Shown here one piece after another: positions 21,135-30,743 of a stretch of DNA of 48,267 nucleotides. The notes under the pieces were generated by a model, which worked only from the letters and a program-made list of their open reading frames with translations, was not told where the DNA came from and ran no database searches. The translations under genes were made by a program, and so were the position numbers. Source of the DNA: an uncultured bacterium (GTDB lineage Bacteria; Planctomycetota; Brocadiia; Brocadiales; Scalinduaceae); the NCBI GenBank assembly GCA_913055705.1, contig CAJXKT010000002.1, forward strand, positions 1-48,267, given 5' to 3'. Within the stretch, counting starts at the first letter, position 1; the number at the start of each line of letters is the position of its first letter.

Positions 21135-22727
21135 ATGTCGAGAACAAAAACTATAGTTTTATTGTCTTTTGTATTCATTTTTGCATTCCTTTGTGAAACA
21201 ACTTCAGCCGAATCCCGCAAAGACAGTGAAAACAACTTTTTGCTGCATAATGATACAGAGGCTTATATGAATTTCTGTACGGGATTTTATCTAATGTTGG
21301 ATCATCGTTGGGAAGAGGCAATAGTGTTTTTTGAGAAAACATTACAGTCAAATCCAAATGCTGAAAGAATACACAATTATTTAGCTACTTGCTTCTTTCA
21401 GTCGAACAAAAAGGAAAAAGCTTTGCTTCATATTGAAAAAATCGCACGATTAAAACCTGATGATTTCAGTATTCATTATACACTTGGAAATATATATGCA
21501 AGTGAAGGTAATGGAAAAAGAGCTATTTCAGAATACGAACGTGCTAACTCTTCCGTAATGGATGGAGTTGACAAGGTCTTTGTGTCTGACATGCTGCATC
21601 GCCTGGCAAATAGTTATATGGAAAATGGTGACACAGAAAATGCAACGAATGCATATAAGAAGATACTTGATCTAGAATTGACAGATGAGCCTGTCAAAAT
21701 CCACTACAAGCTTGGCCAGATATATGCTGATGCAAAGAAAATGGATGAAGCAATAAAAGAGTTTATCAAGGCCAGGGAAGCTAGCCCTCATTCTGAGCCT
21801 ATAATTTTTTATCTTGCTTTGTGTTACGAGGAGTTGGAAGATTACGATAATGCAATTGCTACATTAGAATCTTTTATTGAATATGATCCTGATGTCTGGC
21901 TTATGCGCATTAATTTGTCAAATATTTATGATAAGGTAAAACAATATGAGAAAGCAGAGTTAGAGAGAGAAAAGGCCTTTGTAATATTGAAAGAGAGTGT
22001 AAACAAAGGAAGTAAAAGCTTGAGGGAGTATACTACGTTAAGCCAAATATACCAGAGGAGGGGTGAAGACAGGGAAGCGATTTATACTCTGAGAACTGCA
22101 ATTTCGAGTGTGATAAAAGAAGATGAAGAGGCACTGAAGGGAGTTCGTTTTATGCTGGCTAACATATATTATGAGATGAATGATCATAAGCATGTAGTAA
22201 ATGAATTAGAGAAGGTTTTACAGATAGATCCTGATTACCATCAGGCAAGTAACTTTCTAGGTTATTTCTTTGTTGAAAAAGGCGAACAGTTAGACGAGGC
22301 CTTAGGTTTGATAGAAAAGGCTTTAAGTATAGAGCCTGAAAATGGTGCATATCTTGATAGTTTAGGTTGGGCATATTATAAATTGGCAGATGAAGATGAC
22401 GATGAAAAGATAACGTTAGCATTGCAAAAACTTAACAAGGCATCGGAATATGCTGAAGACCCGGAAATTATGGGACATATTGGAGATGTGTATTATTCTC
22501 TCGGTTATTGGGAGAGAGCACAGGGCCAATGGGAGGCAGCCTTAAAGTTATGGGAAAAATCTACAGCAGAGGCATCTCCACTTTTAAAGCATAAAACTGC
22601 CCGTGAGATAAAAGCCAGAAAAGTGATTCAGAATAAACTAGAAAAGCTTCAACATCTGATGATGGTTGAGAGTACAATGGAGAGGCTGAAATCAGGTGAA
22701 AGGGTTGTTCGTAATCATACTAACTAA
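21135..22727 (+). CDS. secreted TPR-repeat protein
   Basis: The 530-residue protein has an N-terminal signal peptide (about residues 1-27, SRTKTIVLLSFVFIFAFLCETTSAES). It then has about ten tetratricopeptide repeats spread over the rest, for example WEEAIVFFEKTLQSNPNAERIHNYLATCF split across two helices, MDEAIKEFIKARE and LDEALGLIEKALSIEPENGAYLDSLGWAYYK. A charged helical C-terminus follows. TPR arrays are protein-binding scaffolds; the partner is unknown. I chose the ATG at 21135, which has GAGG at proper spacing and begins the signal peptide. It lies between hisG and yebC on the same strand. Confidence 0.85.
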   Translation: MSRTKTIVLLSFVFIFAFLCETTSAESRKDSENNFLLHNDTEAYMNFCTGFYLMLDHRWEEAIVFFEKTLQSNPNAERIHNYLATCFFQSNKKEKALLHIEKIARLKPDDFSIHYTLGNIYASEGNGKRAISEYERANSSVMDGVDKVFVSDMLHRLANSYMENGDTENATNAYKKILDLELTDEPVKIHYKLGQIYADAKKMDEAIKEFIKAREASPHSEPIIFYLALCYEELEDYDNAIATLESFIEYDPDVWLMRINLSNIYDKVKQYEKAELEREKAFVILKESVNKGSKSLREYTTLSQIYQRRGEDREAIYTLRTAISSVIKEDEEALKGVRFMLANIYYEMNDHKHVVNELEKVLQIDPDYHQASNFLGYFFVEKGEQLDEALGLIEKALSIEPENGAYLDSLGWAYYKLADEDDDEKITLALQKLNKASEYAEDPEIMGHIGDVYYSLGYWERAQGQWEAALKLWEKSTAEASPLLKHKTAREIKARKVIQNKLEKLQHLMMVESTMERLKSGERVVRNHTN

Positions 22728-22765
22728 CAAGAGAAGCTAGTATAAAGAATGGAAGATAGAGAATA

Positions 22766-23512
22766 ATGTCAGGACACTCCAAGTGGTCAACTATAAAACA
22801 TAAGAAGGGCGCTGCGGATGCAAAGAGGGGGAAGATATTTTCCAAACTTGCAAAAGCCATTACTTCTGCCGCGAGGCAGGGTGGCGGTGACCCTGAAATG
22901 AATTTAAAATTGCAGTATGCTATTGATAAAGCGAAATCTGAGAATATGCCCAAGGACAATATTGAACGTGCAGTACTTAAGGGCACAGGAGCATCAAGTG
23001 GAGATGCCGTACTTCATGAATGCCTTTATGAAGGCTATGGTCCTGGCGGTGTTGCAATTTTGGTAGAGATATTAACTGACAACAAGAATAGGACTGCAGC
23101 AGAAATAAGGAAGATATTTGAAAGATCTGGAGGGAATCTTGGAGAGTCCGGTTGTGTTTCATGGATGTTTCAGAAGAAAGGATTGATAAGTGTCAATATT
23201 AACGAGATAGACGAGGATAAGTTGATGACACTTGTCCTTGATGCAGGATGTGAAGATTTGCAAACAATAGATGAAATGTATCAGATTGACTGTGATACAA
23301 AGGATTTTAATAATGTTAGAAAGGTGTTACAAGATGAGGGTGTTAATATAGAGTTAGCTGAGATTAGTTGGGTTTCCAGCACTTATATCGAATTGGATGA
23401 GGCAAAGGGCAAAAGCGTTATTTCTCTAATGGAAAAATTGGAGAATCAGGATGATGTTCAAAATGTTTATGCTAATTTTACACTTCCGAAAGACTTGTTA
23501 GCCAAATTATAA
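22766..23512 (+). CDS. yebC: YebC/TACO1-family protein
   Basis: The 248-residue protein begins MSGHSKWSTIKHKKGAADAKR, the family hallmark, with the following FSKLAKAITSAARQGGGDPE. The normal three-domain length is present. The family includes DNA-binding regulators and, by newer work, factors that help ribosomes translate proline-rich stretches, like mitochondrial TACO1. Which role applies here is not readable from sequence. It ends a co-directional run and converges with ftsH. Confidence 0.95.
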   Translation: MSGHSKWSTIKHKKGAADAKRGKIFSKLAKAITSAARQGGGDPEMNLKLQYAIDKAKSENMPKDNIERAVLKGTGASSGDAVLHECLYEGYGPGGVAILVEILTDNKNRTAAEIRKIFERSGGNLGESGCVSWMFQKKGLISVNINEIDEDKLMTLVLDAGCEDLQTIDEMYQIDCDTKDFNNVRKVLQDEGVNIELAEISWVSSTYIELDEAKGKSVISLMEKLENQDDVQNVYANFTLPKDLLAKL

Positions 23513-23537
23513 GTTTCCAGAGAAGCTGAAAACTTAT
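23509..23537. terminator. weak bidirectional hairpin between yebC and ftsH
   Basis: ATAAGTTT (23509-23516) and AAACTTAT (23530-23537) can pair around a 13-base loop, overlapping the ends of both convergent genes. The stem is AT-rich and lacks a proper T tract, so termination is only a possibility. Confidence 0.3.
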
Positions 23538-25453
23538 TCAGATTGGCGAGGTTCCTCCTCTGCTACTAAATCATCTTTTTCAGATTTCCCTTCTTTTTCC
23601 TCTTTAATGTTTAGTAGCTCAAGGATTTTGTCGGCTTCCAACACTTCCTCTTCTTCAAGCCTCTTGGCAAGGAGATCCAGCTTGCCTCTGTTTTTTTCAA
23701 TCAGAGACTTGGTTTTAGCGTAAGAGTCTTTGATTATTGTTGATACTTCTGAATCAATCTCTATTGCTGTTTTCTCGCTGAACTCTTTTTCCTGGACCAG
23801 GTCATGCCCAAGAAAGACATTTCCCTGTTGTCTTCCAAATGTTTGCGGGCCAAGCGTTTTACTCATTCCAAATTTACATACATAATTTCGAGCTAATTTT
23901 GTTACTCTTTCAAGATCGTTTTGCGCACCGGTAGAGAACTCATTAAAGGCTATTTCTTCAGCAGCACGGCCGGCAAGAAGGACGCATAAAGTATCTAATA
24001 TTTCAGATTCTTTGGTTAAATATTTGTCTTCGGTAGGAAGCTGTAATGTGTAGCCAAGTGCTGCAGCACCCCTTGCTATAATCGATACCTTGTGTACCGG
24101 ATCGGTATTAGGCAATATTGCAGCTACCAATGTATGGCCAGATTCGTGATATGCCACTATGCTCTTTTCCTCATCACTTATTACCCTGCTTTTTCTTTCA
24201 GGACCCGCAATAACTCTTTCTATTGATTCTTCAAGTTCCTCCATTTCGACAAATTTCTTATCACGTCGAGCAGCAAGTAACGCCGCCTCATTAATAACAT
24301 TTGCCAGGTCAGCACCTGAGAAACCGGGAGTCCGTTTTGCTATTGTATTAAGGTTGCCATTCGGTTCTACTTTAACGCCTTTTGCGTGTACCTTTAAGAT
24401 AGCTTCTCTTCCTACTAGATCAGGTCTGTCTACAGTTACTTGCCTGTCAAATCTTCCCGGACGAAGCAATGCAAAATCTAAGACATCAGGTCTGTTTGTT
24501 GCTGCGATGATAATTACGCCGCTATTTGAAGAGAAACCATCCATCTCAGCTAATAGCTGGTTAAGTGTTTGTTCTCGTTCATCATGGCCACCACCTAAAC
24601 CTGCGCCACGTTGCCTTCCTACACTATCTAGTTCGTCGATAAATACTATGCAAGGAGCTTTTTGCTTAGCCTGTTCAAACATATCACGTACTCTTGCAGC
24701 TCCCATTCCAACAAACATTTCAACAAAATCAGACCCGCTTATTGAGAAAAAGGGTACTCCTGATTCACCTGCAACCGCTTTTGCCAGAAGTGTTTTTCCG
24801 GTTCCCGGCGGTCCTACGAGTAAAACACCTTTTGGAATCTTGCCGCCAAGTTTCTGGAATTTTTGTGGGTACTTTAAGAATTCTATTATTTCTTGTAGTT
24901 CTTCCTTCGCTTCTTCACAGCCTGCTACATCGGCAAAAGTAGTTTTCTTTGCATCTTCCTCTGCATATAATTTAATCTTTGCCTTTCCGAATGACATAAA
25001 AGGGTTTCCCATTCCGCCAATTCTCTTTGATATGAAAAACCAAGCTATACCAATGATCGCGAATGGGAAAATCCACCACATTAACATATTCCTGAGAAAG
25101 TTGTTCTCTACTTCACCCTTGAACTGAACGTTTTTTGCTTCTAATTCATTAACTAATTCGATGTCTTGTACCGGAACAGTTACAAAAGCAACAGGTTTGT
25201 TATTTCCAGATGATGGATCTTCATAGTGACCCCTGATTATTTTTTCTCCTATAGAGCAGTCAACTATCTTTCCCTCACTTACATACTCTCTGAATTGGCT
25301 GTAAGTGATTTCACCGGCTTTAGGTGACATAAACATCTGTATGATATATAGAACCACAAGAAAAAGGAGAAGATATCCTATTGAGAAACCGGTCTTCTTT
25401 GTTTTCGAGTTCTTGGATAGTTTTCCAGGTGATTTTTTGTCTGTTTTTTTCAT
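23534..25453 (-). CDS. ftsH: ATP-dependent zinc metalloprotease FtsH
   Basis: The 639-residue membrane-anchored AAA+ protease degrades misfolded membrane and short-lived soluble proteins. It has two N-terminal membrane spans (about 24-43 and 123-142) flanking a periplasmic domain. The AAA module has Walker A GPPGTGKT, Walker [13 protein letters not shown] and the second region of homology ([18 protein letters not shown]). The protease domain carries the zinc motif HESGH and the third ligand region. The C-terminal tail is strongly acidic. The start is supported by a consensus promoter at 25524-25552. Anammox planctomycetes often have several ftsH copies; this window shows one. Confidence 0.97.
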   Translation of the reverse strand: MKKTDKKSPGKLSKNSKTKKTGFSIGYLLLFLVVLYIIQMFMSPKAGEITYSQFREYVSEGKIVDCSIGEKIIRGHYEDPSSGNNKPVAFVTVPVQDIELVNELEAKNVQFKGEVENNFLRNMLMWWIFPFAIIGIAWFFISKRIGGMGNPFMSFGKAKIKLYAEEDAKKTTFADVAGCEEAKEELQEIIEFLKYPQKFQKLGGKIPKGVLLVGPPGTGKTLLAKAVAGESGVPFFSISGSDFVEMFVGMGAARVRDMFEQAKQKAPCIVFIDELDSVGRQRGAGLGGGHDEREQTLNQLLAEMDGFSSNSGVIIIAATNRPDVLDFALLRPGRFDRQVTVDRPDLVGREAILKVHAKGVKVEPNGNLNTIAKRTPGFSGADLANVINEAALLAARRDKKFVEMEELEESIERVIAGPERKSRVISDEEKSIVAYHESGHTLVAAILPNTDPVHKVSIIARGAAALGYTLQLPTEDKYLTKESEILDTLCVLLAGRAAEEIAFNEFSTGAQNDLERVTKLARNYVCKFGMSKTLGPQTFGRQQGNVFLGHDLVQEKEFSEKTAIEIDSEVSTIIKDSYAKTKSLIEKNRGKLDLLAKRLEEEEVLEADKILELLNIKEEKEGKSEKDDLVAEEEPRQSE

Positions 25454-25523
25454 TTAATTGCTACTGGAATAAGTGTTCATGTTATGATCTATAAAAATAT
25501 ATTACATAAAGACATGAACCCCG

Positions 25524-25552
25524 ATTATATGATAATACTATTATGAAGTCAA
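25524..25552 (-). promoter_or_regulatory. ftsH promoter
   Basis: On the minus strand TTGACT (25547-25552) and a perfect TATAAT (25524-25529) are separated by 17 bases, about 70 bases before the ftsH ATG. The remainder of the 342-base gap (25454-25795) shows no gene. Confidence 0.7.
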
Positions 25553-25795
25553 AGCAATAAATGTTATTGATGTGTCGTTGATGCTTAAGAACAGCAAAAA
25601 TTCTTTGTTAGAGAATTTCGGAGGGTATATTCTAAACTATTTAAGGGTTGTTTTTAATACTGCTTACAAATTTCAAGCGATAAAAGTGTCTTTCATTTGG
25701 CAAATAGTTATCAAGAACAAGATATTATTCTGATTCATCCTTCCTCATGCTCTCTGCCCTTACCTGTCTTCATTTCATGGTTTCGGGTTTTCTGA

Positions 25796-26920
25796 TTAAA
25801 ACTTTTTAAGTAATTTCTTCTTTTTGTATTCATAATCTTCGTCAGTTATGAAACCTTCATCTCTCAATTCCAGATACTCAGCCAGAATCTCTTTAATCTT
25901 TTTCCCCTTTTCCCCTTCGTCATTCTTTTCCAGAAGGTCTCTTTTCTTGTGCTCGTAATCTGTATCATTGATAAAACCACCATCTTTTAGTTTGCGAAGC
26001 TCATTAAATTTGCTTTTTATACTCTTTTCTTGTTTACTACCTAAAATTGTTGCTTTTCTGGTTTCATAATCTTCATTGTTAATAAGCCCGGTAGTTTCTA
26101 ATTCCTTCAGTTCCATGAGTTGATCTTTAATACTCATTCTTGGCTGTACACCTTTATAATGGCTACCTGAAATAATTTCTCCGGAACCGGTAGTTTTAGG
26201 TTCTTCTTGTTTAACACCGGGTGCTACTTTCTTTTCGTGCTCTTCTTTTTTGGCAAAAGCATCTTTTTCAAAATCAATTATTAACCAATTATCATGTCCT
26301 TTCTTAAGTCGTTGACCCGAGTGAATGCTTATTTCCCAGAGGGGGGTTTTTTTTATACTAAATGGATCAACAAATGCTGTACTTACAACAGAATCAAATG
26401 TCTTGTCCCTGCCCTTGCCCATTATGGCTTCATATTGGATTCTTGAGAAAATAACATTTAATTTATCACCGGAAATAAATAACCCAAATATGGTATACAC
26501 GTCTGACTTAACAAGCATTTTTGCCTTTGTATAATGCGAATTTACCAATATGTATTGCGATGGAGATGCCCTTGTGAAAGCATCTTCTATATGGGATGTT
26601 AATTTCACTAATTCACTTTCATGAAATACATACTGTTCTTTACTCCAACCTTTTAAGCCCTTTTCTTTAAAATAAATGGACGAGAGCACACTTGCCAGCA
26701 TGTCCTTTTTTAAATATTGTGGATGATCAAGTAATGTCTTTAGGGCTCCTTTTGTACTCTTTAATTCTTCAAGCTTTATGTATGTCTTACCTTGATTAAA
26801 TACATTGTCAAATGGGTCTTGAACTTGACCCTTCCGGAAAAAAGAATTAGAGTTTGTACAACTAATTGCTCCAGATAAAACAACAAATAACGAAATAAGC
26901 CTTATTCTCTTACACCACAT
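25796..26920 (-). CDS. lipoprotein with three C-terminal SHOCT-like repeats
   Basis: The 374-residue protein has a lipoprotein signal (RLISLFVVLSGAISC, cysteine near residue 21). A globular middle (about 25-245) with no family I recognise follows. The C-terminal third has three tandem helical units of about 35 residues, each shaped L-x-x-L-x-x-x-G-x-I/F-x-x-x-D-Y-E-x-K-K: KELETTGLINNEDYETRK, RKLKDGGFINDTDYEHKK and LELRDEGFITDEDYEYKK. These match the SHOCT (short C-terminal) motif, usually found once at the end of a protein. A linker rich in Lys/Glu (about 230-265) joins the parts. It is transcribed toward ftsH; its own upstream gap is large. The function is unknown; membrane anchoring plus an oligomerisation-type tail is the inference. 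Confidence 0.75.
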   Translation of the reverse strand: MWCKRIRLISLFVVLSGAISCTNSNSFFRKGQVQDPFDNVFNQGKTYIKLEELKSTKGALKTLLDHPQYLKKDMLASVLSSIYFKEKGLKGWSKEQYVFHESELVKLTSHIEDAFTRASPSQYILVNSHYTKAKMLVKSDVYTIFGLFISGDKLNVIFSRIQYEAIMGKGRDKTFDSVVSTAFVDPFSIKKTPLWEISIHSGQRLKKGHDNWLIIDFEKDAFAKKEEHEKKVAPGVKQEEPKTTGSGEIISGSHYKGVQPRMSIKDQLMELKELETTGLINNEDYETRKATILGSKQEKSIKSKFNELRKLKDGGFINDTDYEHKKRDLLEKNDEGEKGKKIKEILAEYLELRDEGFITDEDYEYKKKKLLKKF

Positions 26921-27836
26921 TATTATTTCCTAGATTGAGTAATTAAATATAACTGTAGCCGCAGGCTGGCCTGCCCACGTTCTTTGTACCATCTTCACTT
27001 TATCAAGATCCCTTAATCTTTAGTAATTGCGCCCGCAATTGTAATGGTATCCAAGTGAAACATATTACTATTTTATTGAAAAGAAGCAAGATAGTTCATA
27101 TATTTATTGCCTTTGTAAAATAGACTAAATTTATACAAATCCATCATTTGACTGAGTATACGCCTGTGCGGTATGAAATCCAGTAGATTGTGTATTAACA
27201 ATGAGGGGGGTTATAACGCTCAAGTAAATACCAAAATCAATAGGAAAGATGAATTCTGTCCTCCACCCGGTTGCCTTTAATGTAAACTCACAAGACCTCA
27301 TTCGAGCTATCCAGCTTCCTGCATACTGGCAATAATGCTTTGAATGAACTGGCTTCTTATAGAGTCCTTTTTTCTAATATATAGAGCCATTGCTCTATTT
27401 GCAAGATGCTTCACTTTGTGTACATGTGTAATCATTATCTTACAAATATGTATATATATGTGAATATATGTTTAATAGTGGTTGACATGCTGGAGAATTG
27501 TGTTATGGTTCCTCCAGATACAAGTAGCGTATACACCCATATGTGTCTTGCCTTGGAGTATGCAGTACTGACTTAAGTTTGCATGGATGCCATATTACGA
27601 CTGTGGCGGATCCAGTTCTTGGCAAAGCTTAATCATTTAATTTTGATGTGACGTTACAAATAACACAGCAAAGTGATATAAGGAAAGCTCTCTCAGTTCT
27701 AGAAGTAAGTATACATAACTATTTCGAGTTTTGCTGTTGCAGCTATAAATAAATTTCTTGGAGGGAGGTAAGAGTTCGGCGGTTTAGATCAAATACAAGC
27801 TATTTTTTATACTACCATTTATAAGGAGGGTAAGCT
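26921..27836. other. 916-base intergenic region between divergent lipoprotein and porin genes
   Basis: No convincing reading frame or RNA gene is seen on either strand. The stretch is AT-rich with a TATATG-like run near 27445-27475. It includes a promoter-like pair at 27482-27509 and an AAGGAGG ribosome binding site just before the porin. This leaves a leader of about 320 bases ahead of the nitrogen cluster, enough to hold regulatory structure, though I recognise no known riboswitch. Confidence 0.5.
27482..27509 (+). promoter_or_regulatory. candidate promoter for the porin/urea cluster
   Basis: TTGACA (27482-27487) and TATGGT (27504-27509) are 16 bases apart. The -35 is consensus and the -10 imperfect. 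No sigma54-type GG-N10-GC element was found, which might otherwise be expected for nitrogen genes. Confidence 0.4.
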
Positions 27837-29096
27837 ATGAAAAAAGTGATAATGACGTTGGTTATCGCGTTTAGTGTAGTGTTCTTGTGTAACGCAAAAG
27901 TTGGGTTTACACAAGAAGGAATGGAACAAAGGTTGGACTATTTAGAAACCAGGATTAGTGAAATTACTACGACCCAGGAGGATAACAAAAGCACTTTAGA
28001 TTCATTAAAGGGGCTTAAAGACAAAGTTTCGCTTGGTTTTGGTCTGCGTACGCAGTTTTCAATGACAGAGGATGCGGCAGGTACCAAAAACGATCAGGTA
28101 AGTGGCGGAAGAAGTTGGGATAAAAATTTTGATGTTACAAACATGCGTATGTACATGGGTGCCAAAATTACCGACCAGATAACTACGACATTTAATACAG
28201 AAATATATAATGATGATGGAGAAGATACAGTGCGCTTGTTGGATGCTTTTGCGGAGTATACGTGGAGCGACAAACATCACATACGTTTTGGAAGGCATCT
28301 GCCGGCCAGCGACCGTTATAATCTTGACGGGCCGTACTATCAGAACGCTTATGACTTTCCAGGTCCGGGAATATCCGCATATCCTTTCAAGGATACCGGC
28401 CGTGTTGAAGGAATATCTTATTGGGGGCAGCTCGACGGTGGAAAATTCAAGTATCAGTTCTCAGCGGCTGAAGGTAAAGAAACTGCAGGTGGGCCCAATG
28501 ATGATCCAGACCATTTGTTGACTTCAGGTCGTTTGACGTTGTGTTTATGGGAAAAAGAACCCGGTTATTACAATAGTAGCGCTTTCTACGGCGCGAAAGA
28601 TGTGTTTACTATAGGTTTAGTGGGGGTTCACCAGTCAGATGCTGCAGGTACCGCTGCGGCACCGACCGATTATAGAGCTTGGAATGTCGATGTCCTGATT
28701 GAAAAAACCTTTAATTGGGGCACTATAGACATAGAGGCTGCCTATTTTGATTATAATTGCGGGGACACCTCCGGTGGCACAGGGACTCTTGGTGGCGCTG
28801 GTCAAGCTTGGGAGGCTGGGCTAAGTTACCTGTTTCCTGAAAAAATGAATTTATTTTGGGTTGAGGGGCAACTGCAACCAATTTCCCGTTATGTCTCATA
28901 TGATCCTACCGACGCAGATACAGCCAATCAATGGTCTCGTTCAAAACTGGAATTGGGTTTTAATTACATCATACAGCCTTATAACGCAAAGGTTTCCTTG
29001 ATGTGGTCCAATGAACACCTTGGTTCTACCGGCGGTGAAGCTGATTGGAACGAAGATCGGCAATCAGTGAAACTCGGGATGCAATTTCAGCACTAA
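27837..29096 (+). CDS. outer-membrane porin with N-terminal coiled coil
   Basis: The 419-residue protein has a signal peptide (about 1-25) and a short coiled coil (about 28-62, MEQRLDYLETRISEITTTQ). A beta-rich barrel follows, with alternating aromatic strands and an ending strand SVKLGMQFQH that closes on an aromatic/His terminus typical of outer-membrane proteins. The layout resembles phosphate-selective OprO/OprP-type porins and the abundant coiled-coil porins of planctomycetes. Its position directly before urtA suggests that it admits urea or other small nitrogen compounds, but specificity cannot be read. A strong AAGGAGG site precedes the ATG. Confidence 0.75.
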   Translation: MKKVIMTLVIAFSVVFLCNAKVGFTQEGMEQRLDYLETRISEITTTQEDNKSTLDSLKGLKDKVSLGFGLRTQFSMTEDAAGTKNDQVSGGRSWDKNFDVTNMRMYMGAKITDQITTTFNTEIYNDDGEDTVRLLDAFAEYTWSDKHHIRFGRHLPASDRYNLDGPYYQNAYDFPGPGISAYPFKDTGRVEGISYWGQLDGGKFKYQFSAAEGKETAGGPNDDPDHLLTSGRLTLCLWEKEPGYYNSSAFYGAKDVFTIGLVGVHQSDAAGTAAAPTDYRAWNVDVLIEKTFNWGTIDIEAAYFDYNCGDTSGGTGTLGGAGQAWEAGLSYLFPEKMNLFWVEGQLQPISRYVSYDPTDADTANQWSRSKLELGFNYIIQPYNAKVSLMWSNEHLGSTGGEADWNEDRQSVKLGMQFQH

Positions 29097-29186
29097 AAGT
29101 TGTATGTGAACCATTCAACATGGGGTAGTGTTTAACGGATAACATTGTCGACTCACAAGAAAGGAGGTTTTTTTTACTATCATAAT

Positions 29187-29206
29187 TTTAGTTTTATCAA
29201 ACTAAA
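29187..29206. promoter_or_regulatory. 8-bp inverted repeat ahead of urtA
   Basis: TTTAGTTT and AAACTAAA flank a TATC loop, ending about ten bases before the urtA ribosome binding site (AAAGGAG). It could be an operator or a leader hairpin; the position would allow it to influence urtA translation. Confidence 0.35.
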
Positions 29207-29228
29207 GTGAAAGAGAAAGGAGAAGCAA

Positions 29229-30608
29229 ATGCATCAAAAAAGTAAAAAAAGCATTTTTGGTTGGAGTAAGCGCTGTGCAGTTATTACCGTTGCAGTTGCC
29301 ATGATTATGTTTGTTGGGTTACAGGCTGCCAAAGCAGGGGAAATTGATCCCTCCAAGCCACCTATTAAGGTTGGGGTAATGCATTCTTTGAGCGGTACCA
29401 TGGCAATAAGTGAAGTTGCTATTAAAGACGTGGTAGTAATGGCAATTGAAGAGATTAATGCTGCTGGTGGTCTTTTAGGTGGAAGAGAGGTTGTTCCAAT
29501 CATAGAAGATCCTGCCTCAGACTGGCCTACATTTGCAGAAAAGTCCAAGAAACTTATACTTAAAGACAAGGTATGCTCTGTTTTCGGTTGCTGGACTTCC
29601 GCAAGCAGGAAAGCATGTCTACCGGTATTTGAAAAATATAACCATTTATTGTGGTATCCTGTTCAGTATGAAGGAAATGAGTGTTCCAAGAATGTAATTT
29701 ATTCAGGAGCCGCACCAAATCAACAGACAGGTCCTGCAGTGACGTGGCTTTTAAAACAGGGCAAGAAAAGGTTTTATCTGTTGGGTTCGGATTATATATT
29801 CCCAAGGACTACAAACATGATTATCAGGGGACAACTTGAGGAAGAGGGTGGTGTTTTAGTGGCGGAGGAATATACTCCACTTGGGCATATGGAATATTCT
29901 ACTGTTGTGAATAAGATTAAACAGGCAAAACCTGATGTTATATTCAGTACAATCAACGGCGACAGCAATGTGGCATTTTTCAAACAATTGAAAGCAGCCG
30001 GTATTTCGGCTAGAGACATTCCTGTTATGTCGGTGAGTATTGCTGAAGAGGAAGTTCGAGGTATTGGTGGTGATAACGTGGCAGGTCATTATGCCGTGTG
30101 GAATTATTTCATGAGTCAAGATAACCCGGTGAATGATGTTTTTGTGGAAAATTATCAGAATCGTTTTGGGAAGGATCGCGTCACGGATGACCCAATTGAG
30201 GCACAATATATTAACGTAAAGGTATGGGCCATGGCAGTAGAAAAGGCCGGCTCTGATGATGTAAATGCCATACGTGAGGCTGCAAGAGGACTGGAATATC
30301 TGGCACCCGAGGGACCTGTACGGCTTGATGCCGAGAATCATCATTATTGGAAAGTTGTGCAGATTGGCAAGCATTTGAAGAATGGTCAGTTCAAGGTTGT
30401 ATGGAGTACACCTGGTCCTGTACGTGCTATGCCTTGGAGCAGGTTCACTGATCCAGACAAAGATTGTGTTCAATCCAAAGGTGGAACAATTACTATAGCC
30501 GAAGGTGAGAGAGGTGCTGACTATGAAGAAATGACTCCGGCTGATATGGCTAGAATTAGTAGTGGTGGGGCCGCTGCCTCAGGTTGCGAGGCACCCTGCT
30601 GCAATTAG
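29229..30608 (+). CDS. urtA: urea ABC transporter, substrate-binding protein
   Basis: The 459-residue periplasmic protein captures urea for the UrtBCDE importer. It has a signal peptide (about 1-36, ending AAKAG) and the type I periplasmic-binding fold of the branched-chain amino acid/amide group. Characteristic blocks include KVGVMHSLSGTMAISE, DPASDWPTFAEK, CWTSASRKACLPVFEKYNHLLWYPVQYEG, FYLLGSDYIFPRTTN and HMEYSTVVNKI. These match UrtA closely. It is slightly longer than the usual ~420 because of a C-terminal extension ending GCEAPCCN, with three cysteines of unknown role. It is followed by a hairpin and repeat region before urtB. Confidence 0.93.
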   Translation: MHQKSKKSIFGWSKRCAVITVAVAMIMFVGLQAAKAGEIDPSKPPIKVGVMHSLSGTMAISEVAIKDVVVMAIEEINAAGGLLGGREVVPIIEDPASDWPTFAEKSKKLILKDKVCSVFGCWTSASRKACLPVFEKYNHLLWYPVQYEGNECSKNVIYSGAAPNQQTGPAVTWLLKQGKKRFYLLGSDYIFPRTTNMIIRGQLEEEGGVLVAEEYTPLGHMEYSTVVNKIKQAKPDVIFSTINGDSNVAFFKQLKAAGISARDIPVMSVSIAEEEVRGIGGDNVAGHYAVWNYFMSQDNPVNDVFVENYQNRFGKDRVTDDPIEAQYINVKVWAMAVEKAGSDDVNAIREAARGLEYLAPEGPVRLDAENHHYWKVVQIGKHLKNGQFKVVWSTPGPVRAMPWSRFTDPDKDCVQSKGGTITIAEGERGADYEEMTPADMARISSGGAAASGCEAPCCN

Positions 30609-30743
30609 AAAGCAGAGTGGAGAGACTGGAAAAATGGATGAATAGTTTTAAGTCAAAATAACTGGCTAATAATTTTTCTCATGTAAAATTTAGTCAGATT
30701 CATTTTTCAGTTAGAGTTTTTAATAAATCATTTTGTAATTCTT

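Noticed and set aside
24159-25127. 322-codon open frame on the + strand opposite ftsH
   Set aside because: It is antisense to strongly conserved FtsH coding sequence, has Ser/Pro-rich low-information composition and no ribosome binding site; it is a shadow frame.
26921-27836. Possible insertion-sequence remnant in the large gap before the porin
   Set aside because: No terminal inverted repeats, transposase fragments or target duplications could be seen.
29856-30473. 205-codon frame opposite urtA
   Set aside because: It is antisense to a clear UrtA gene and the amino acid make-up is unnatural.
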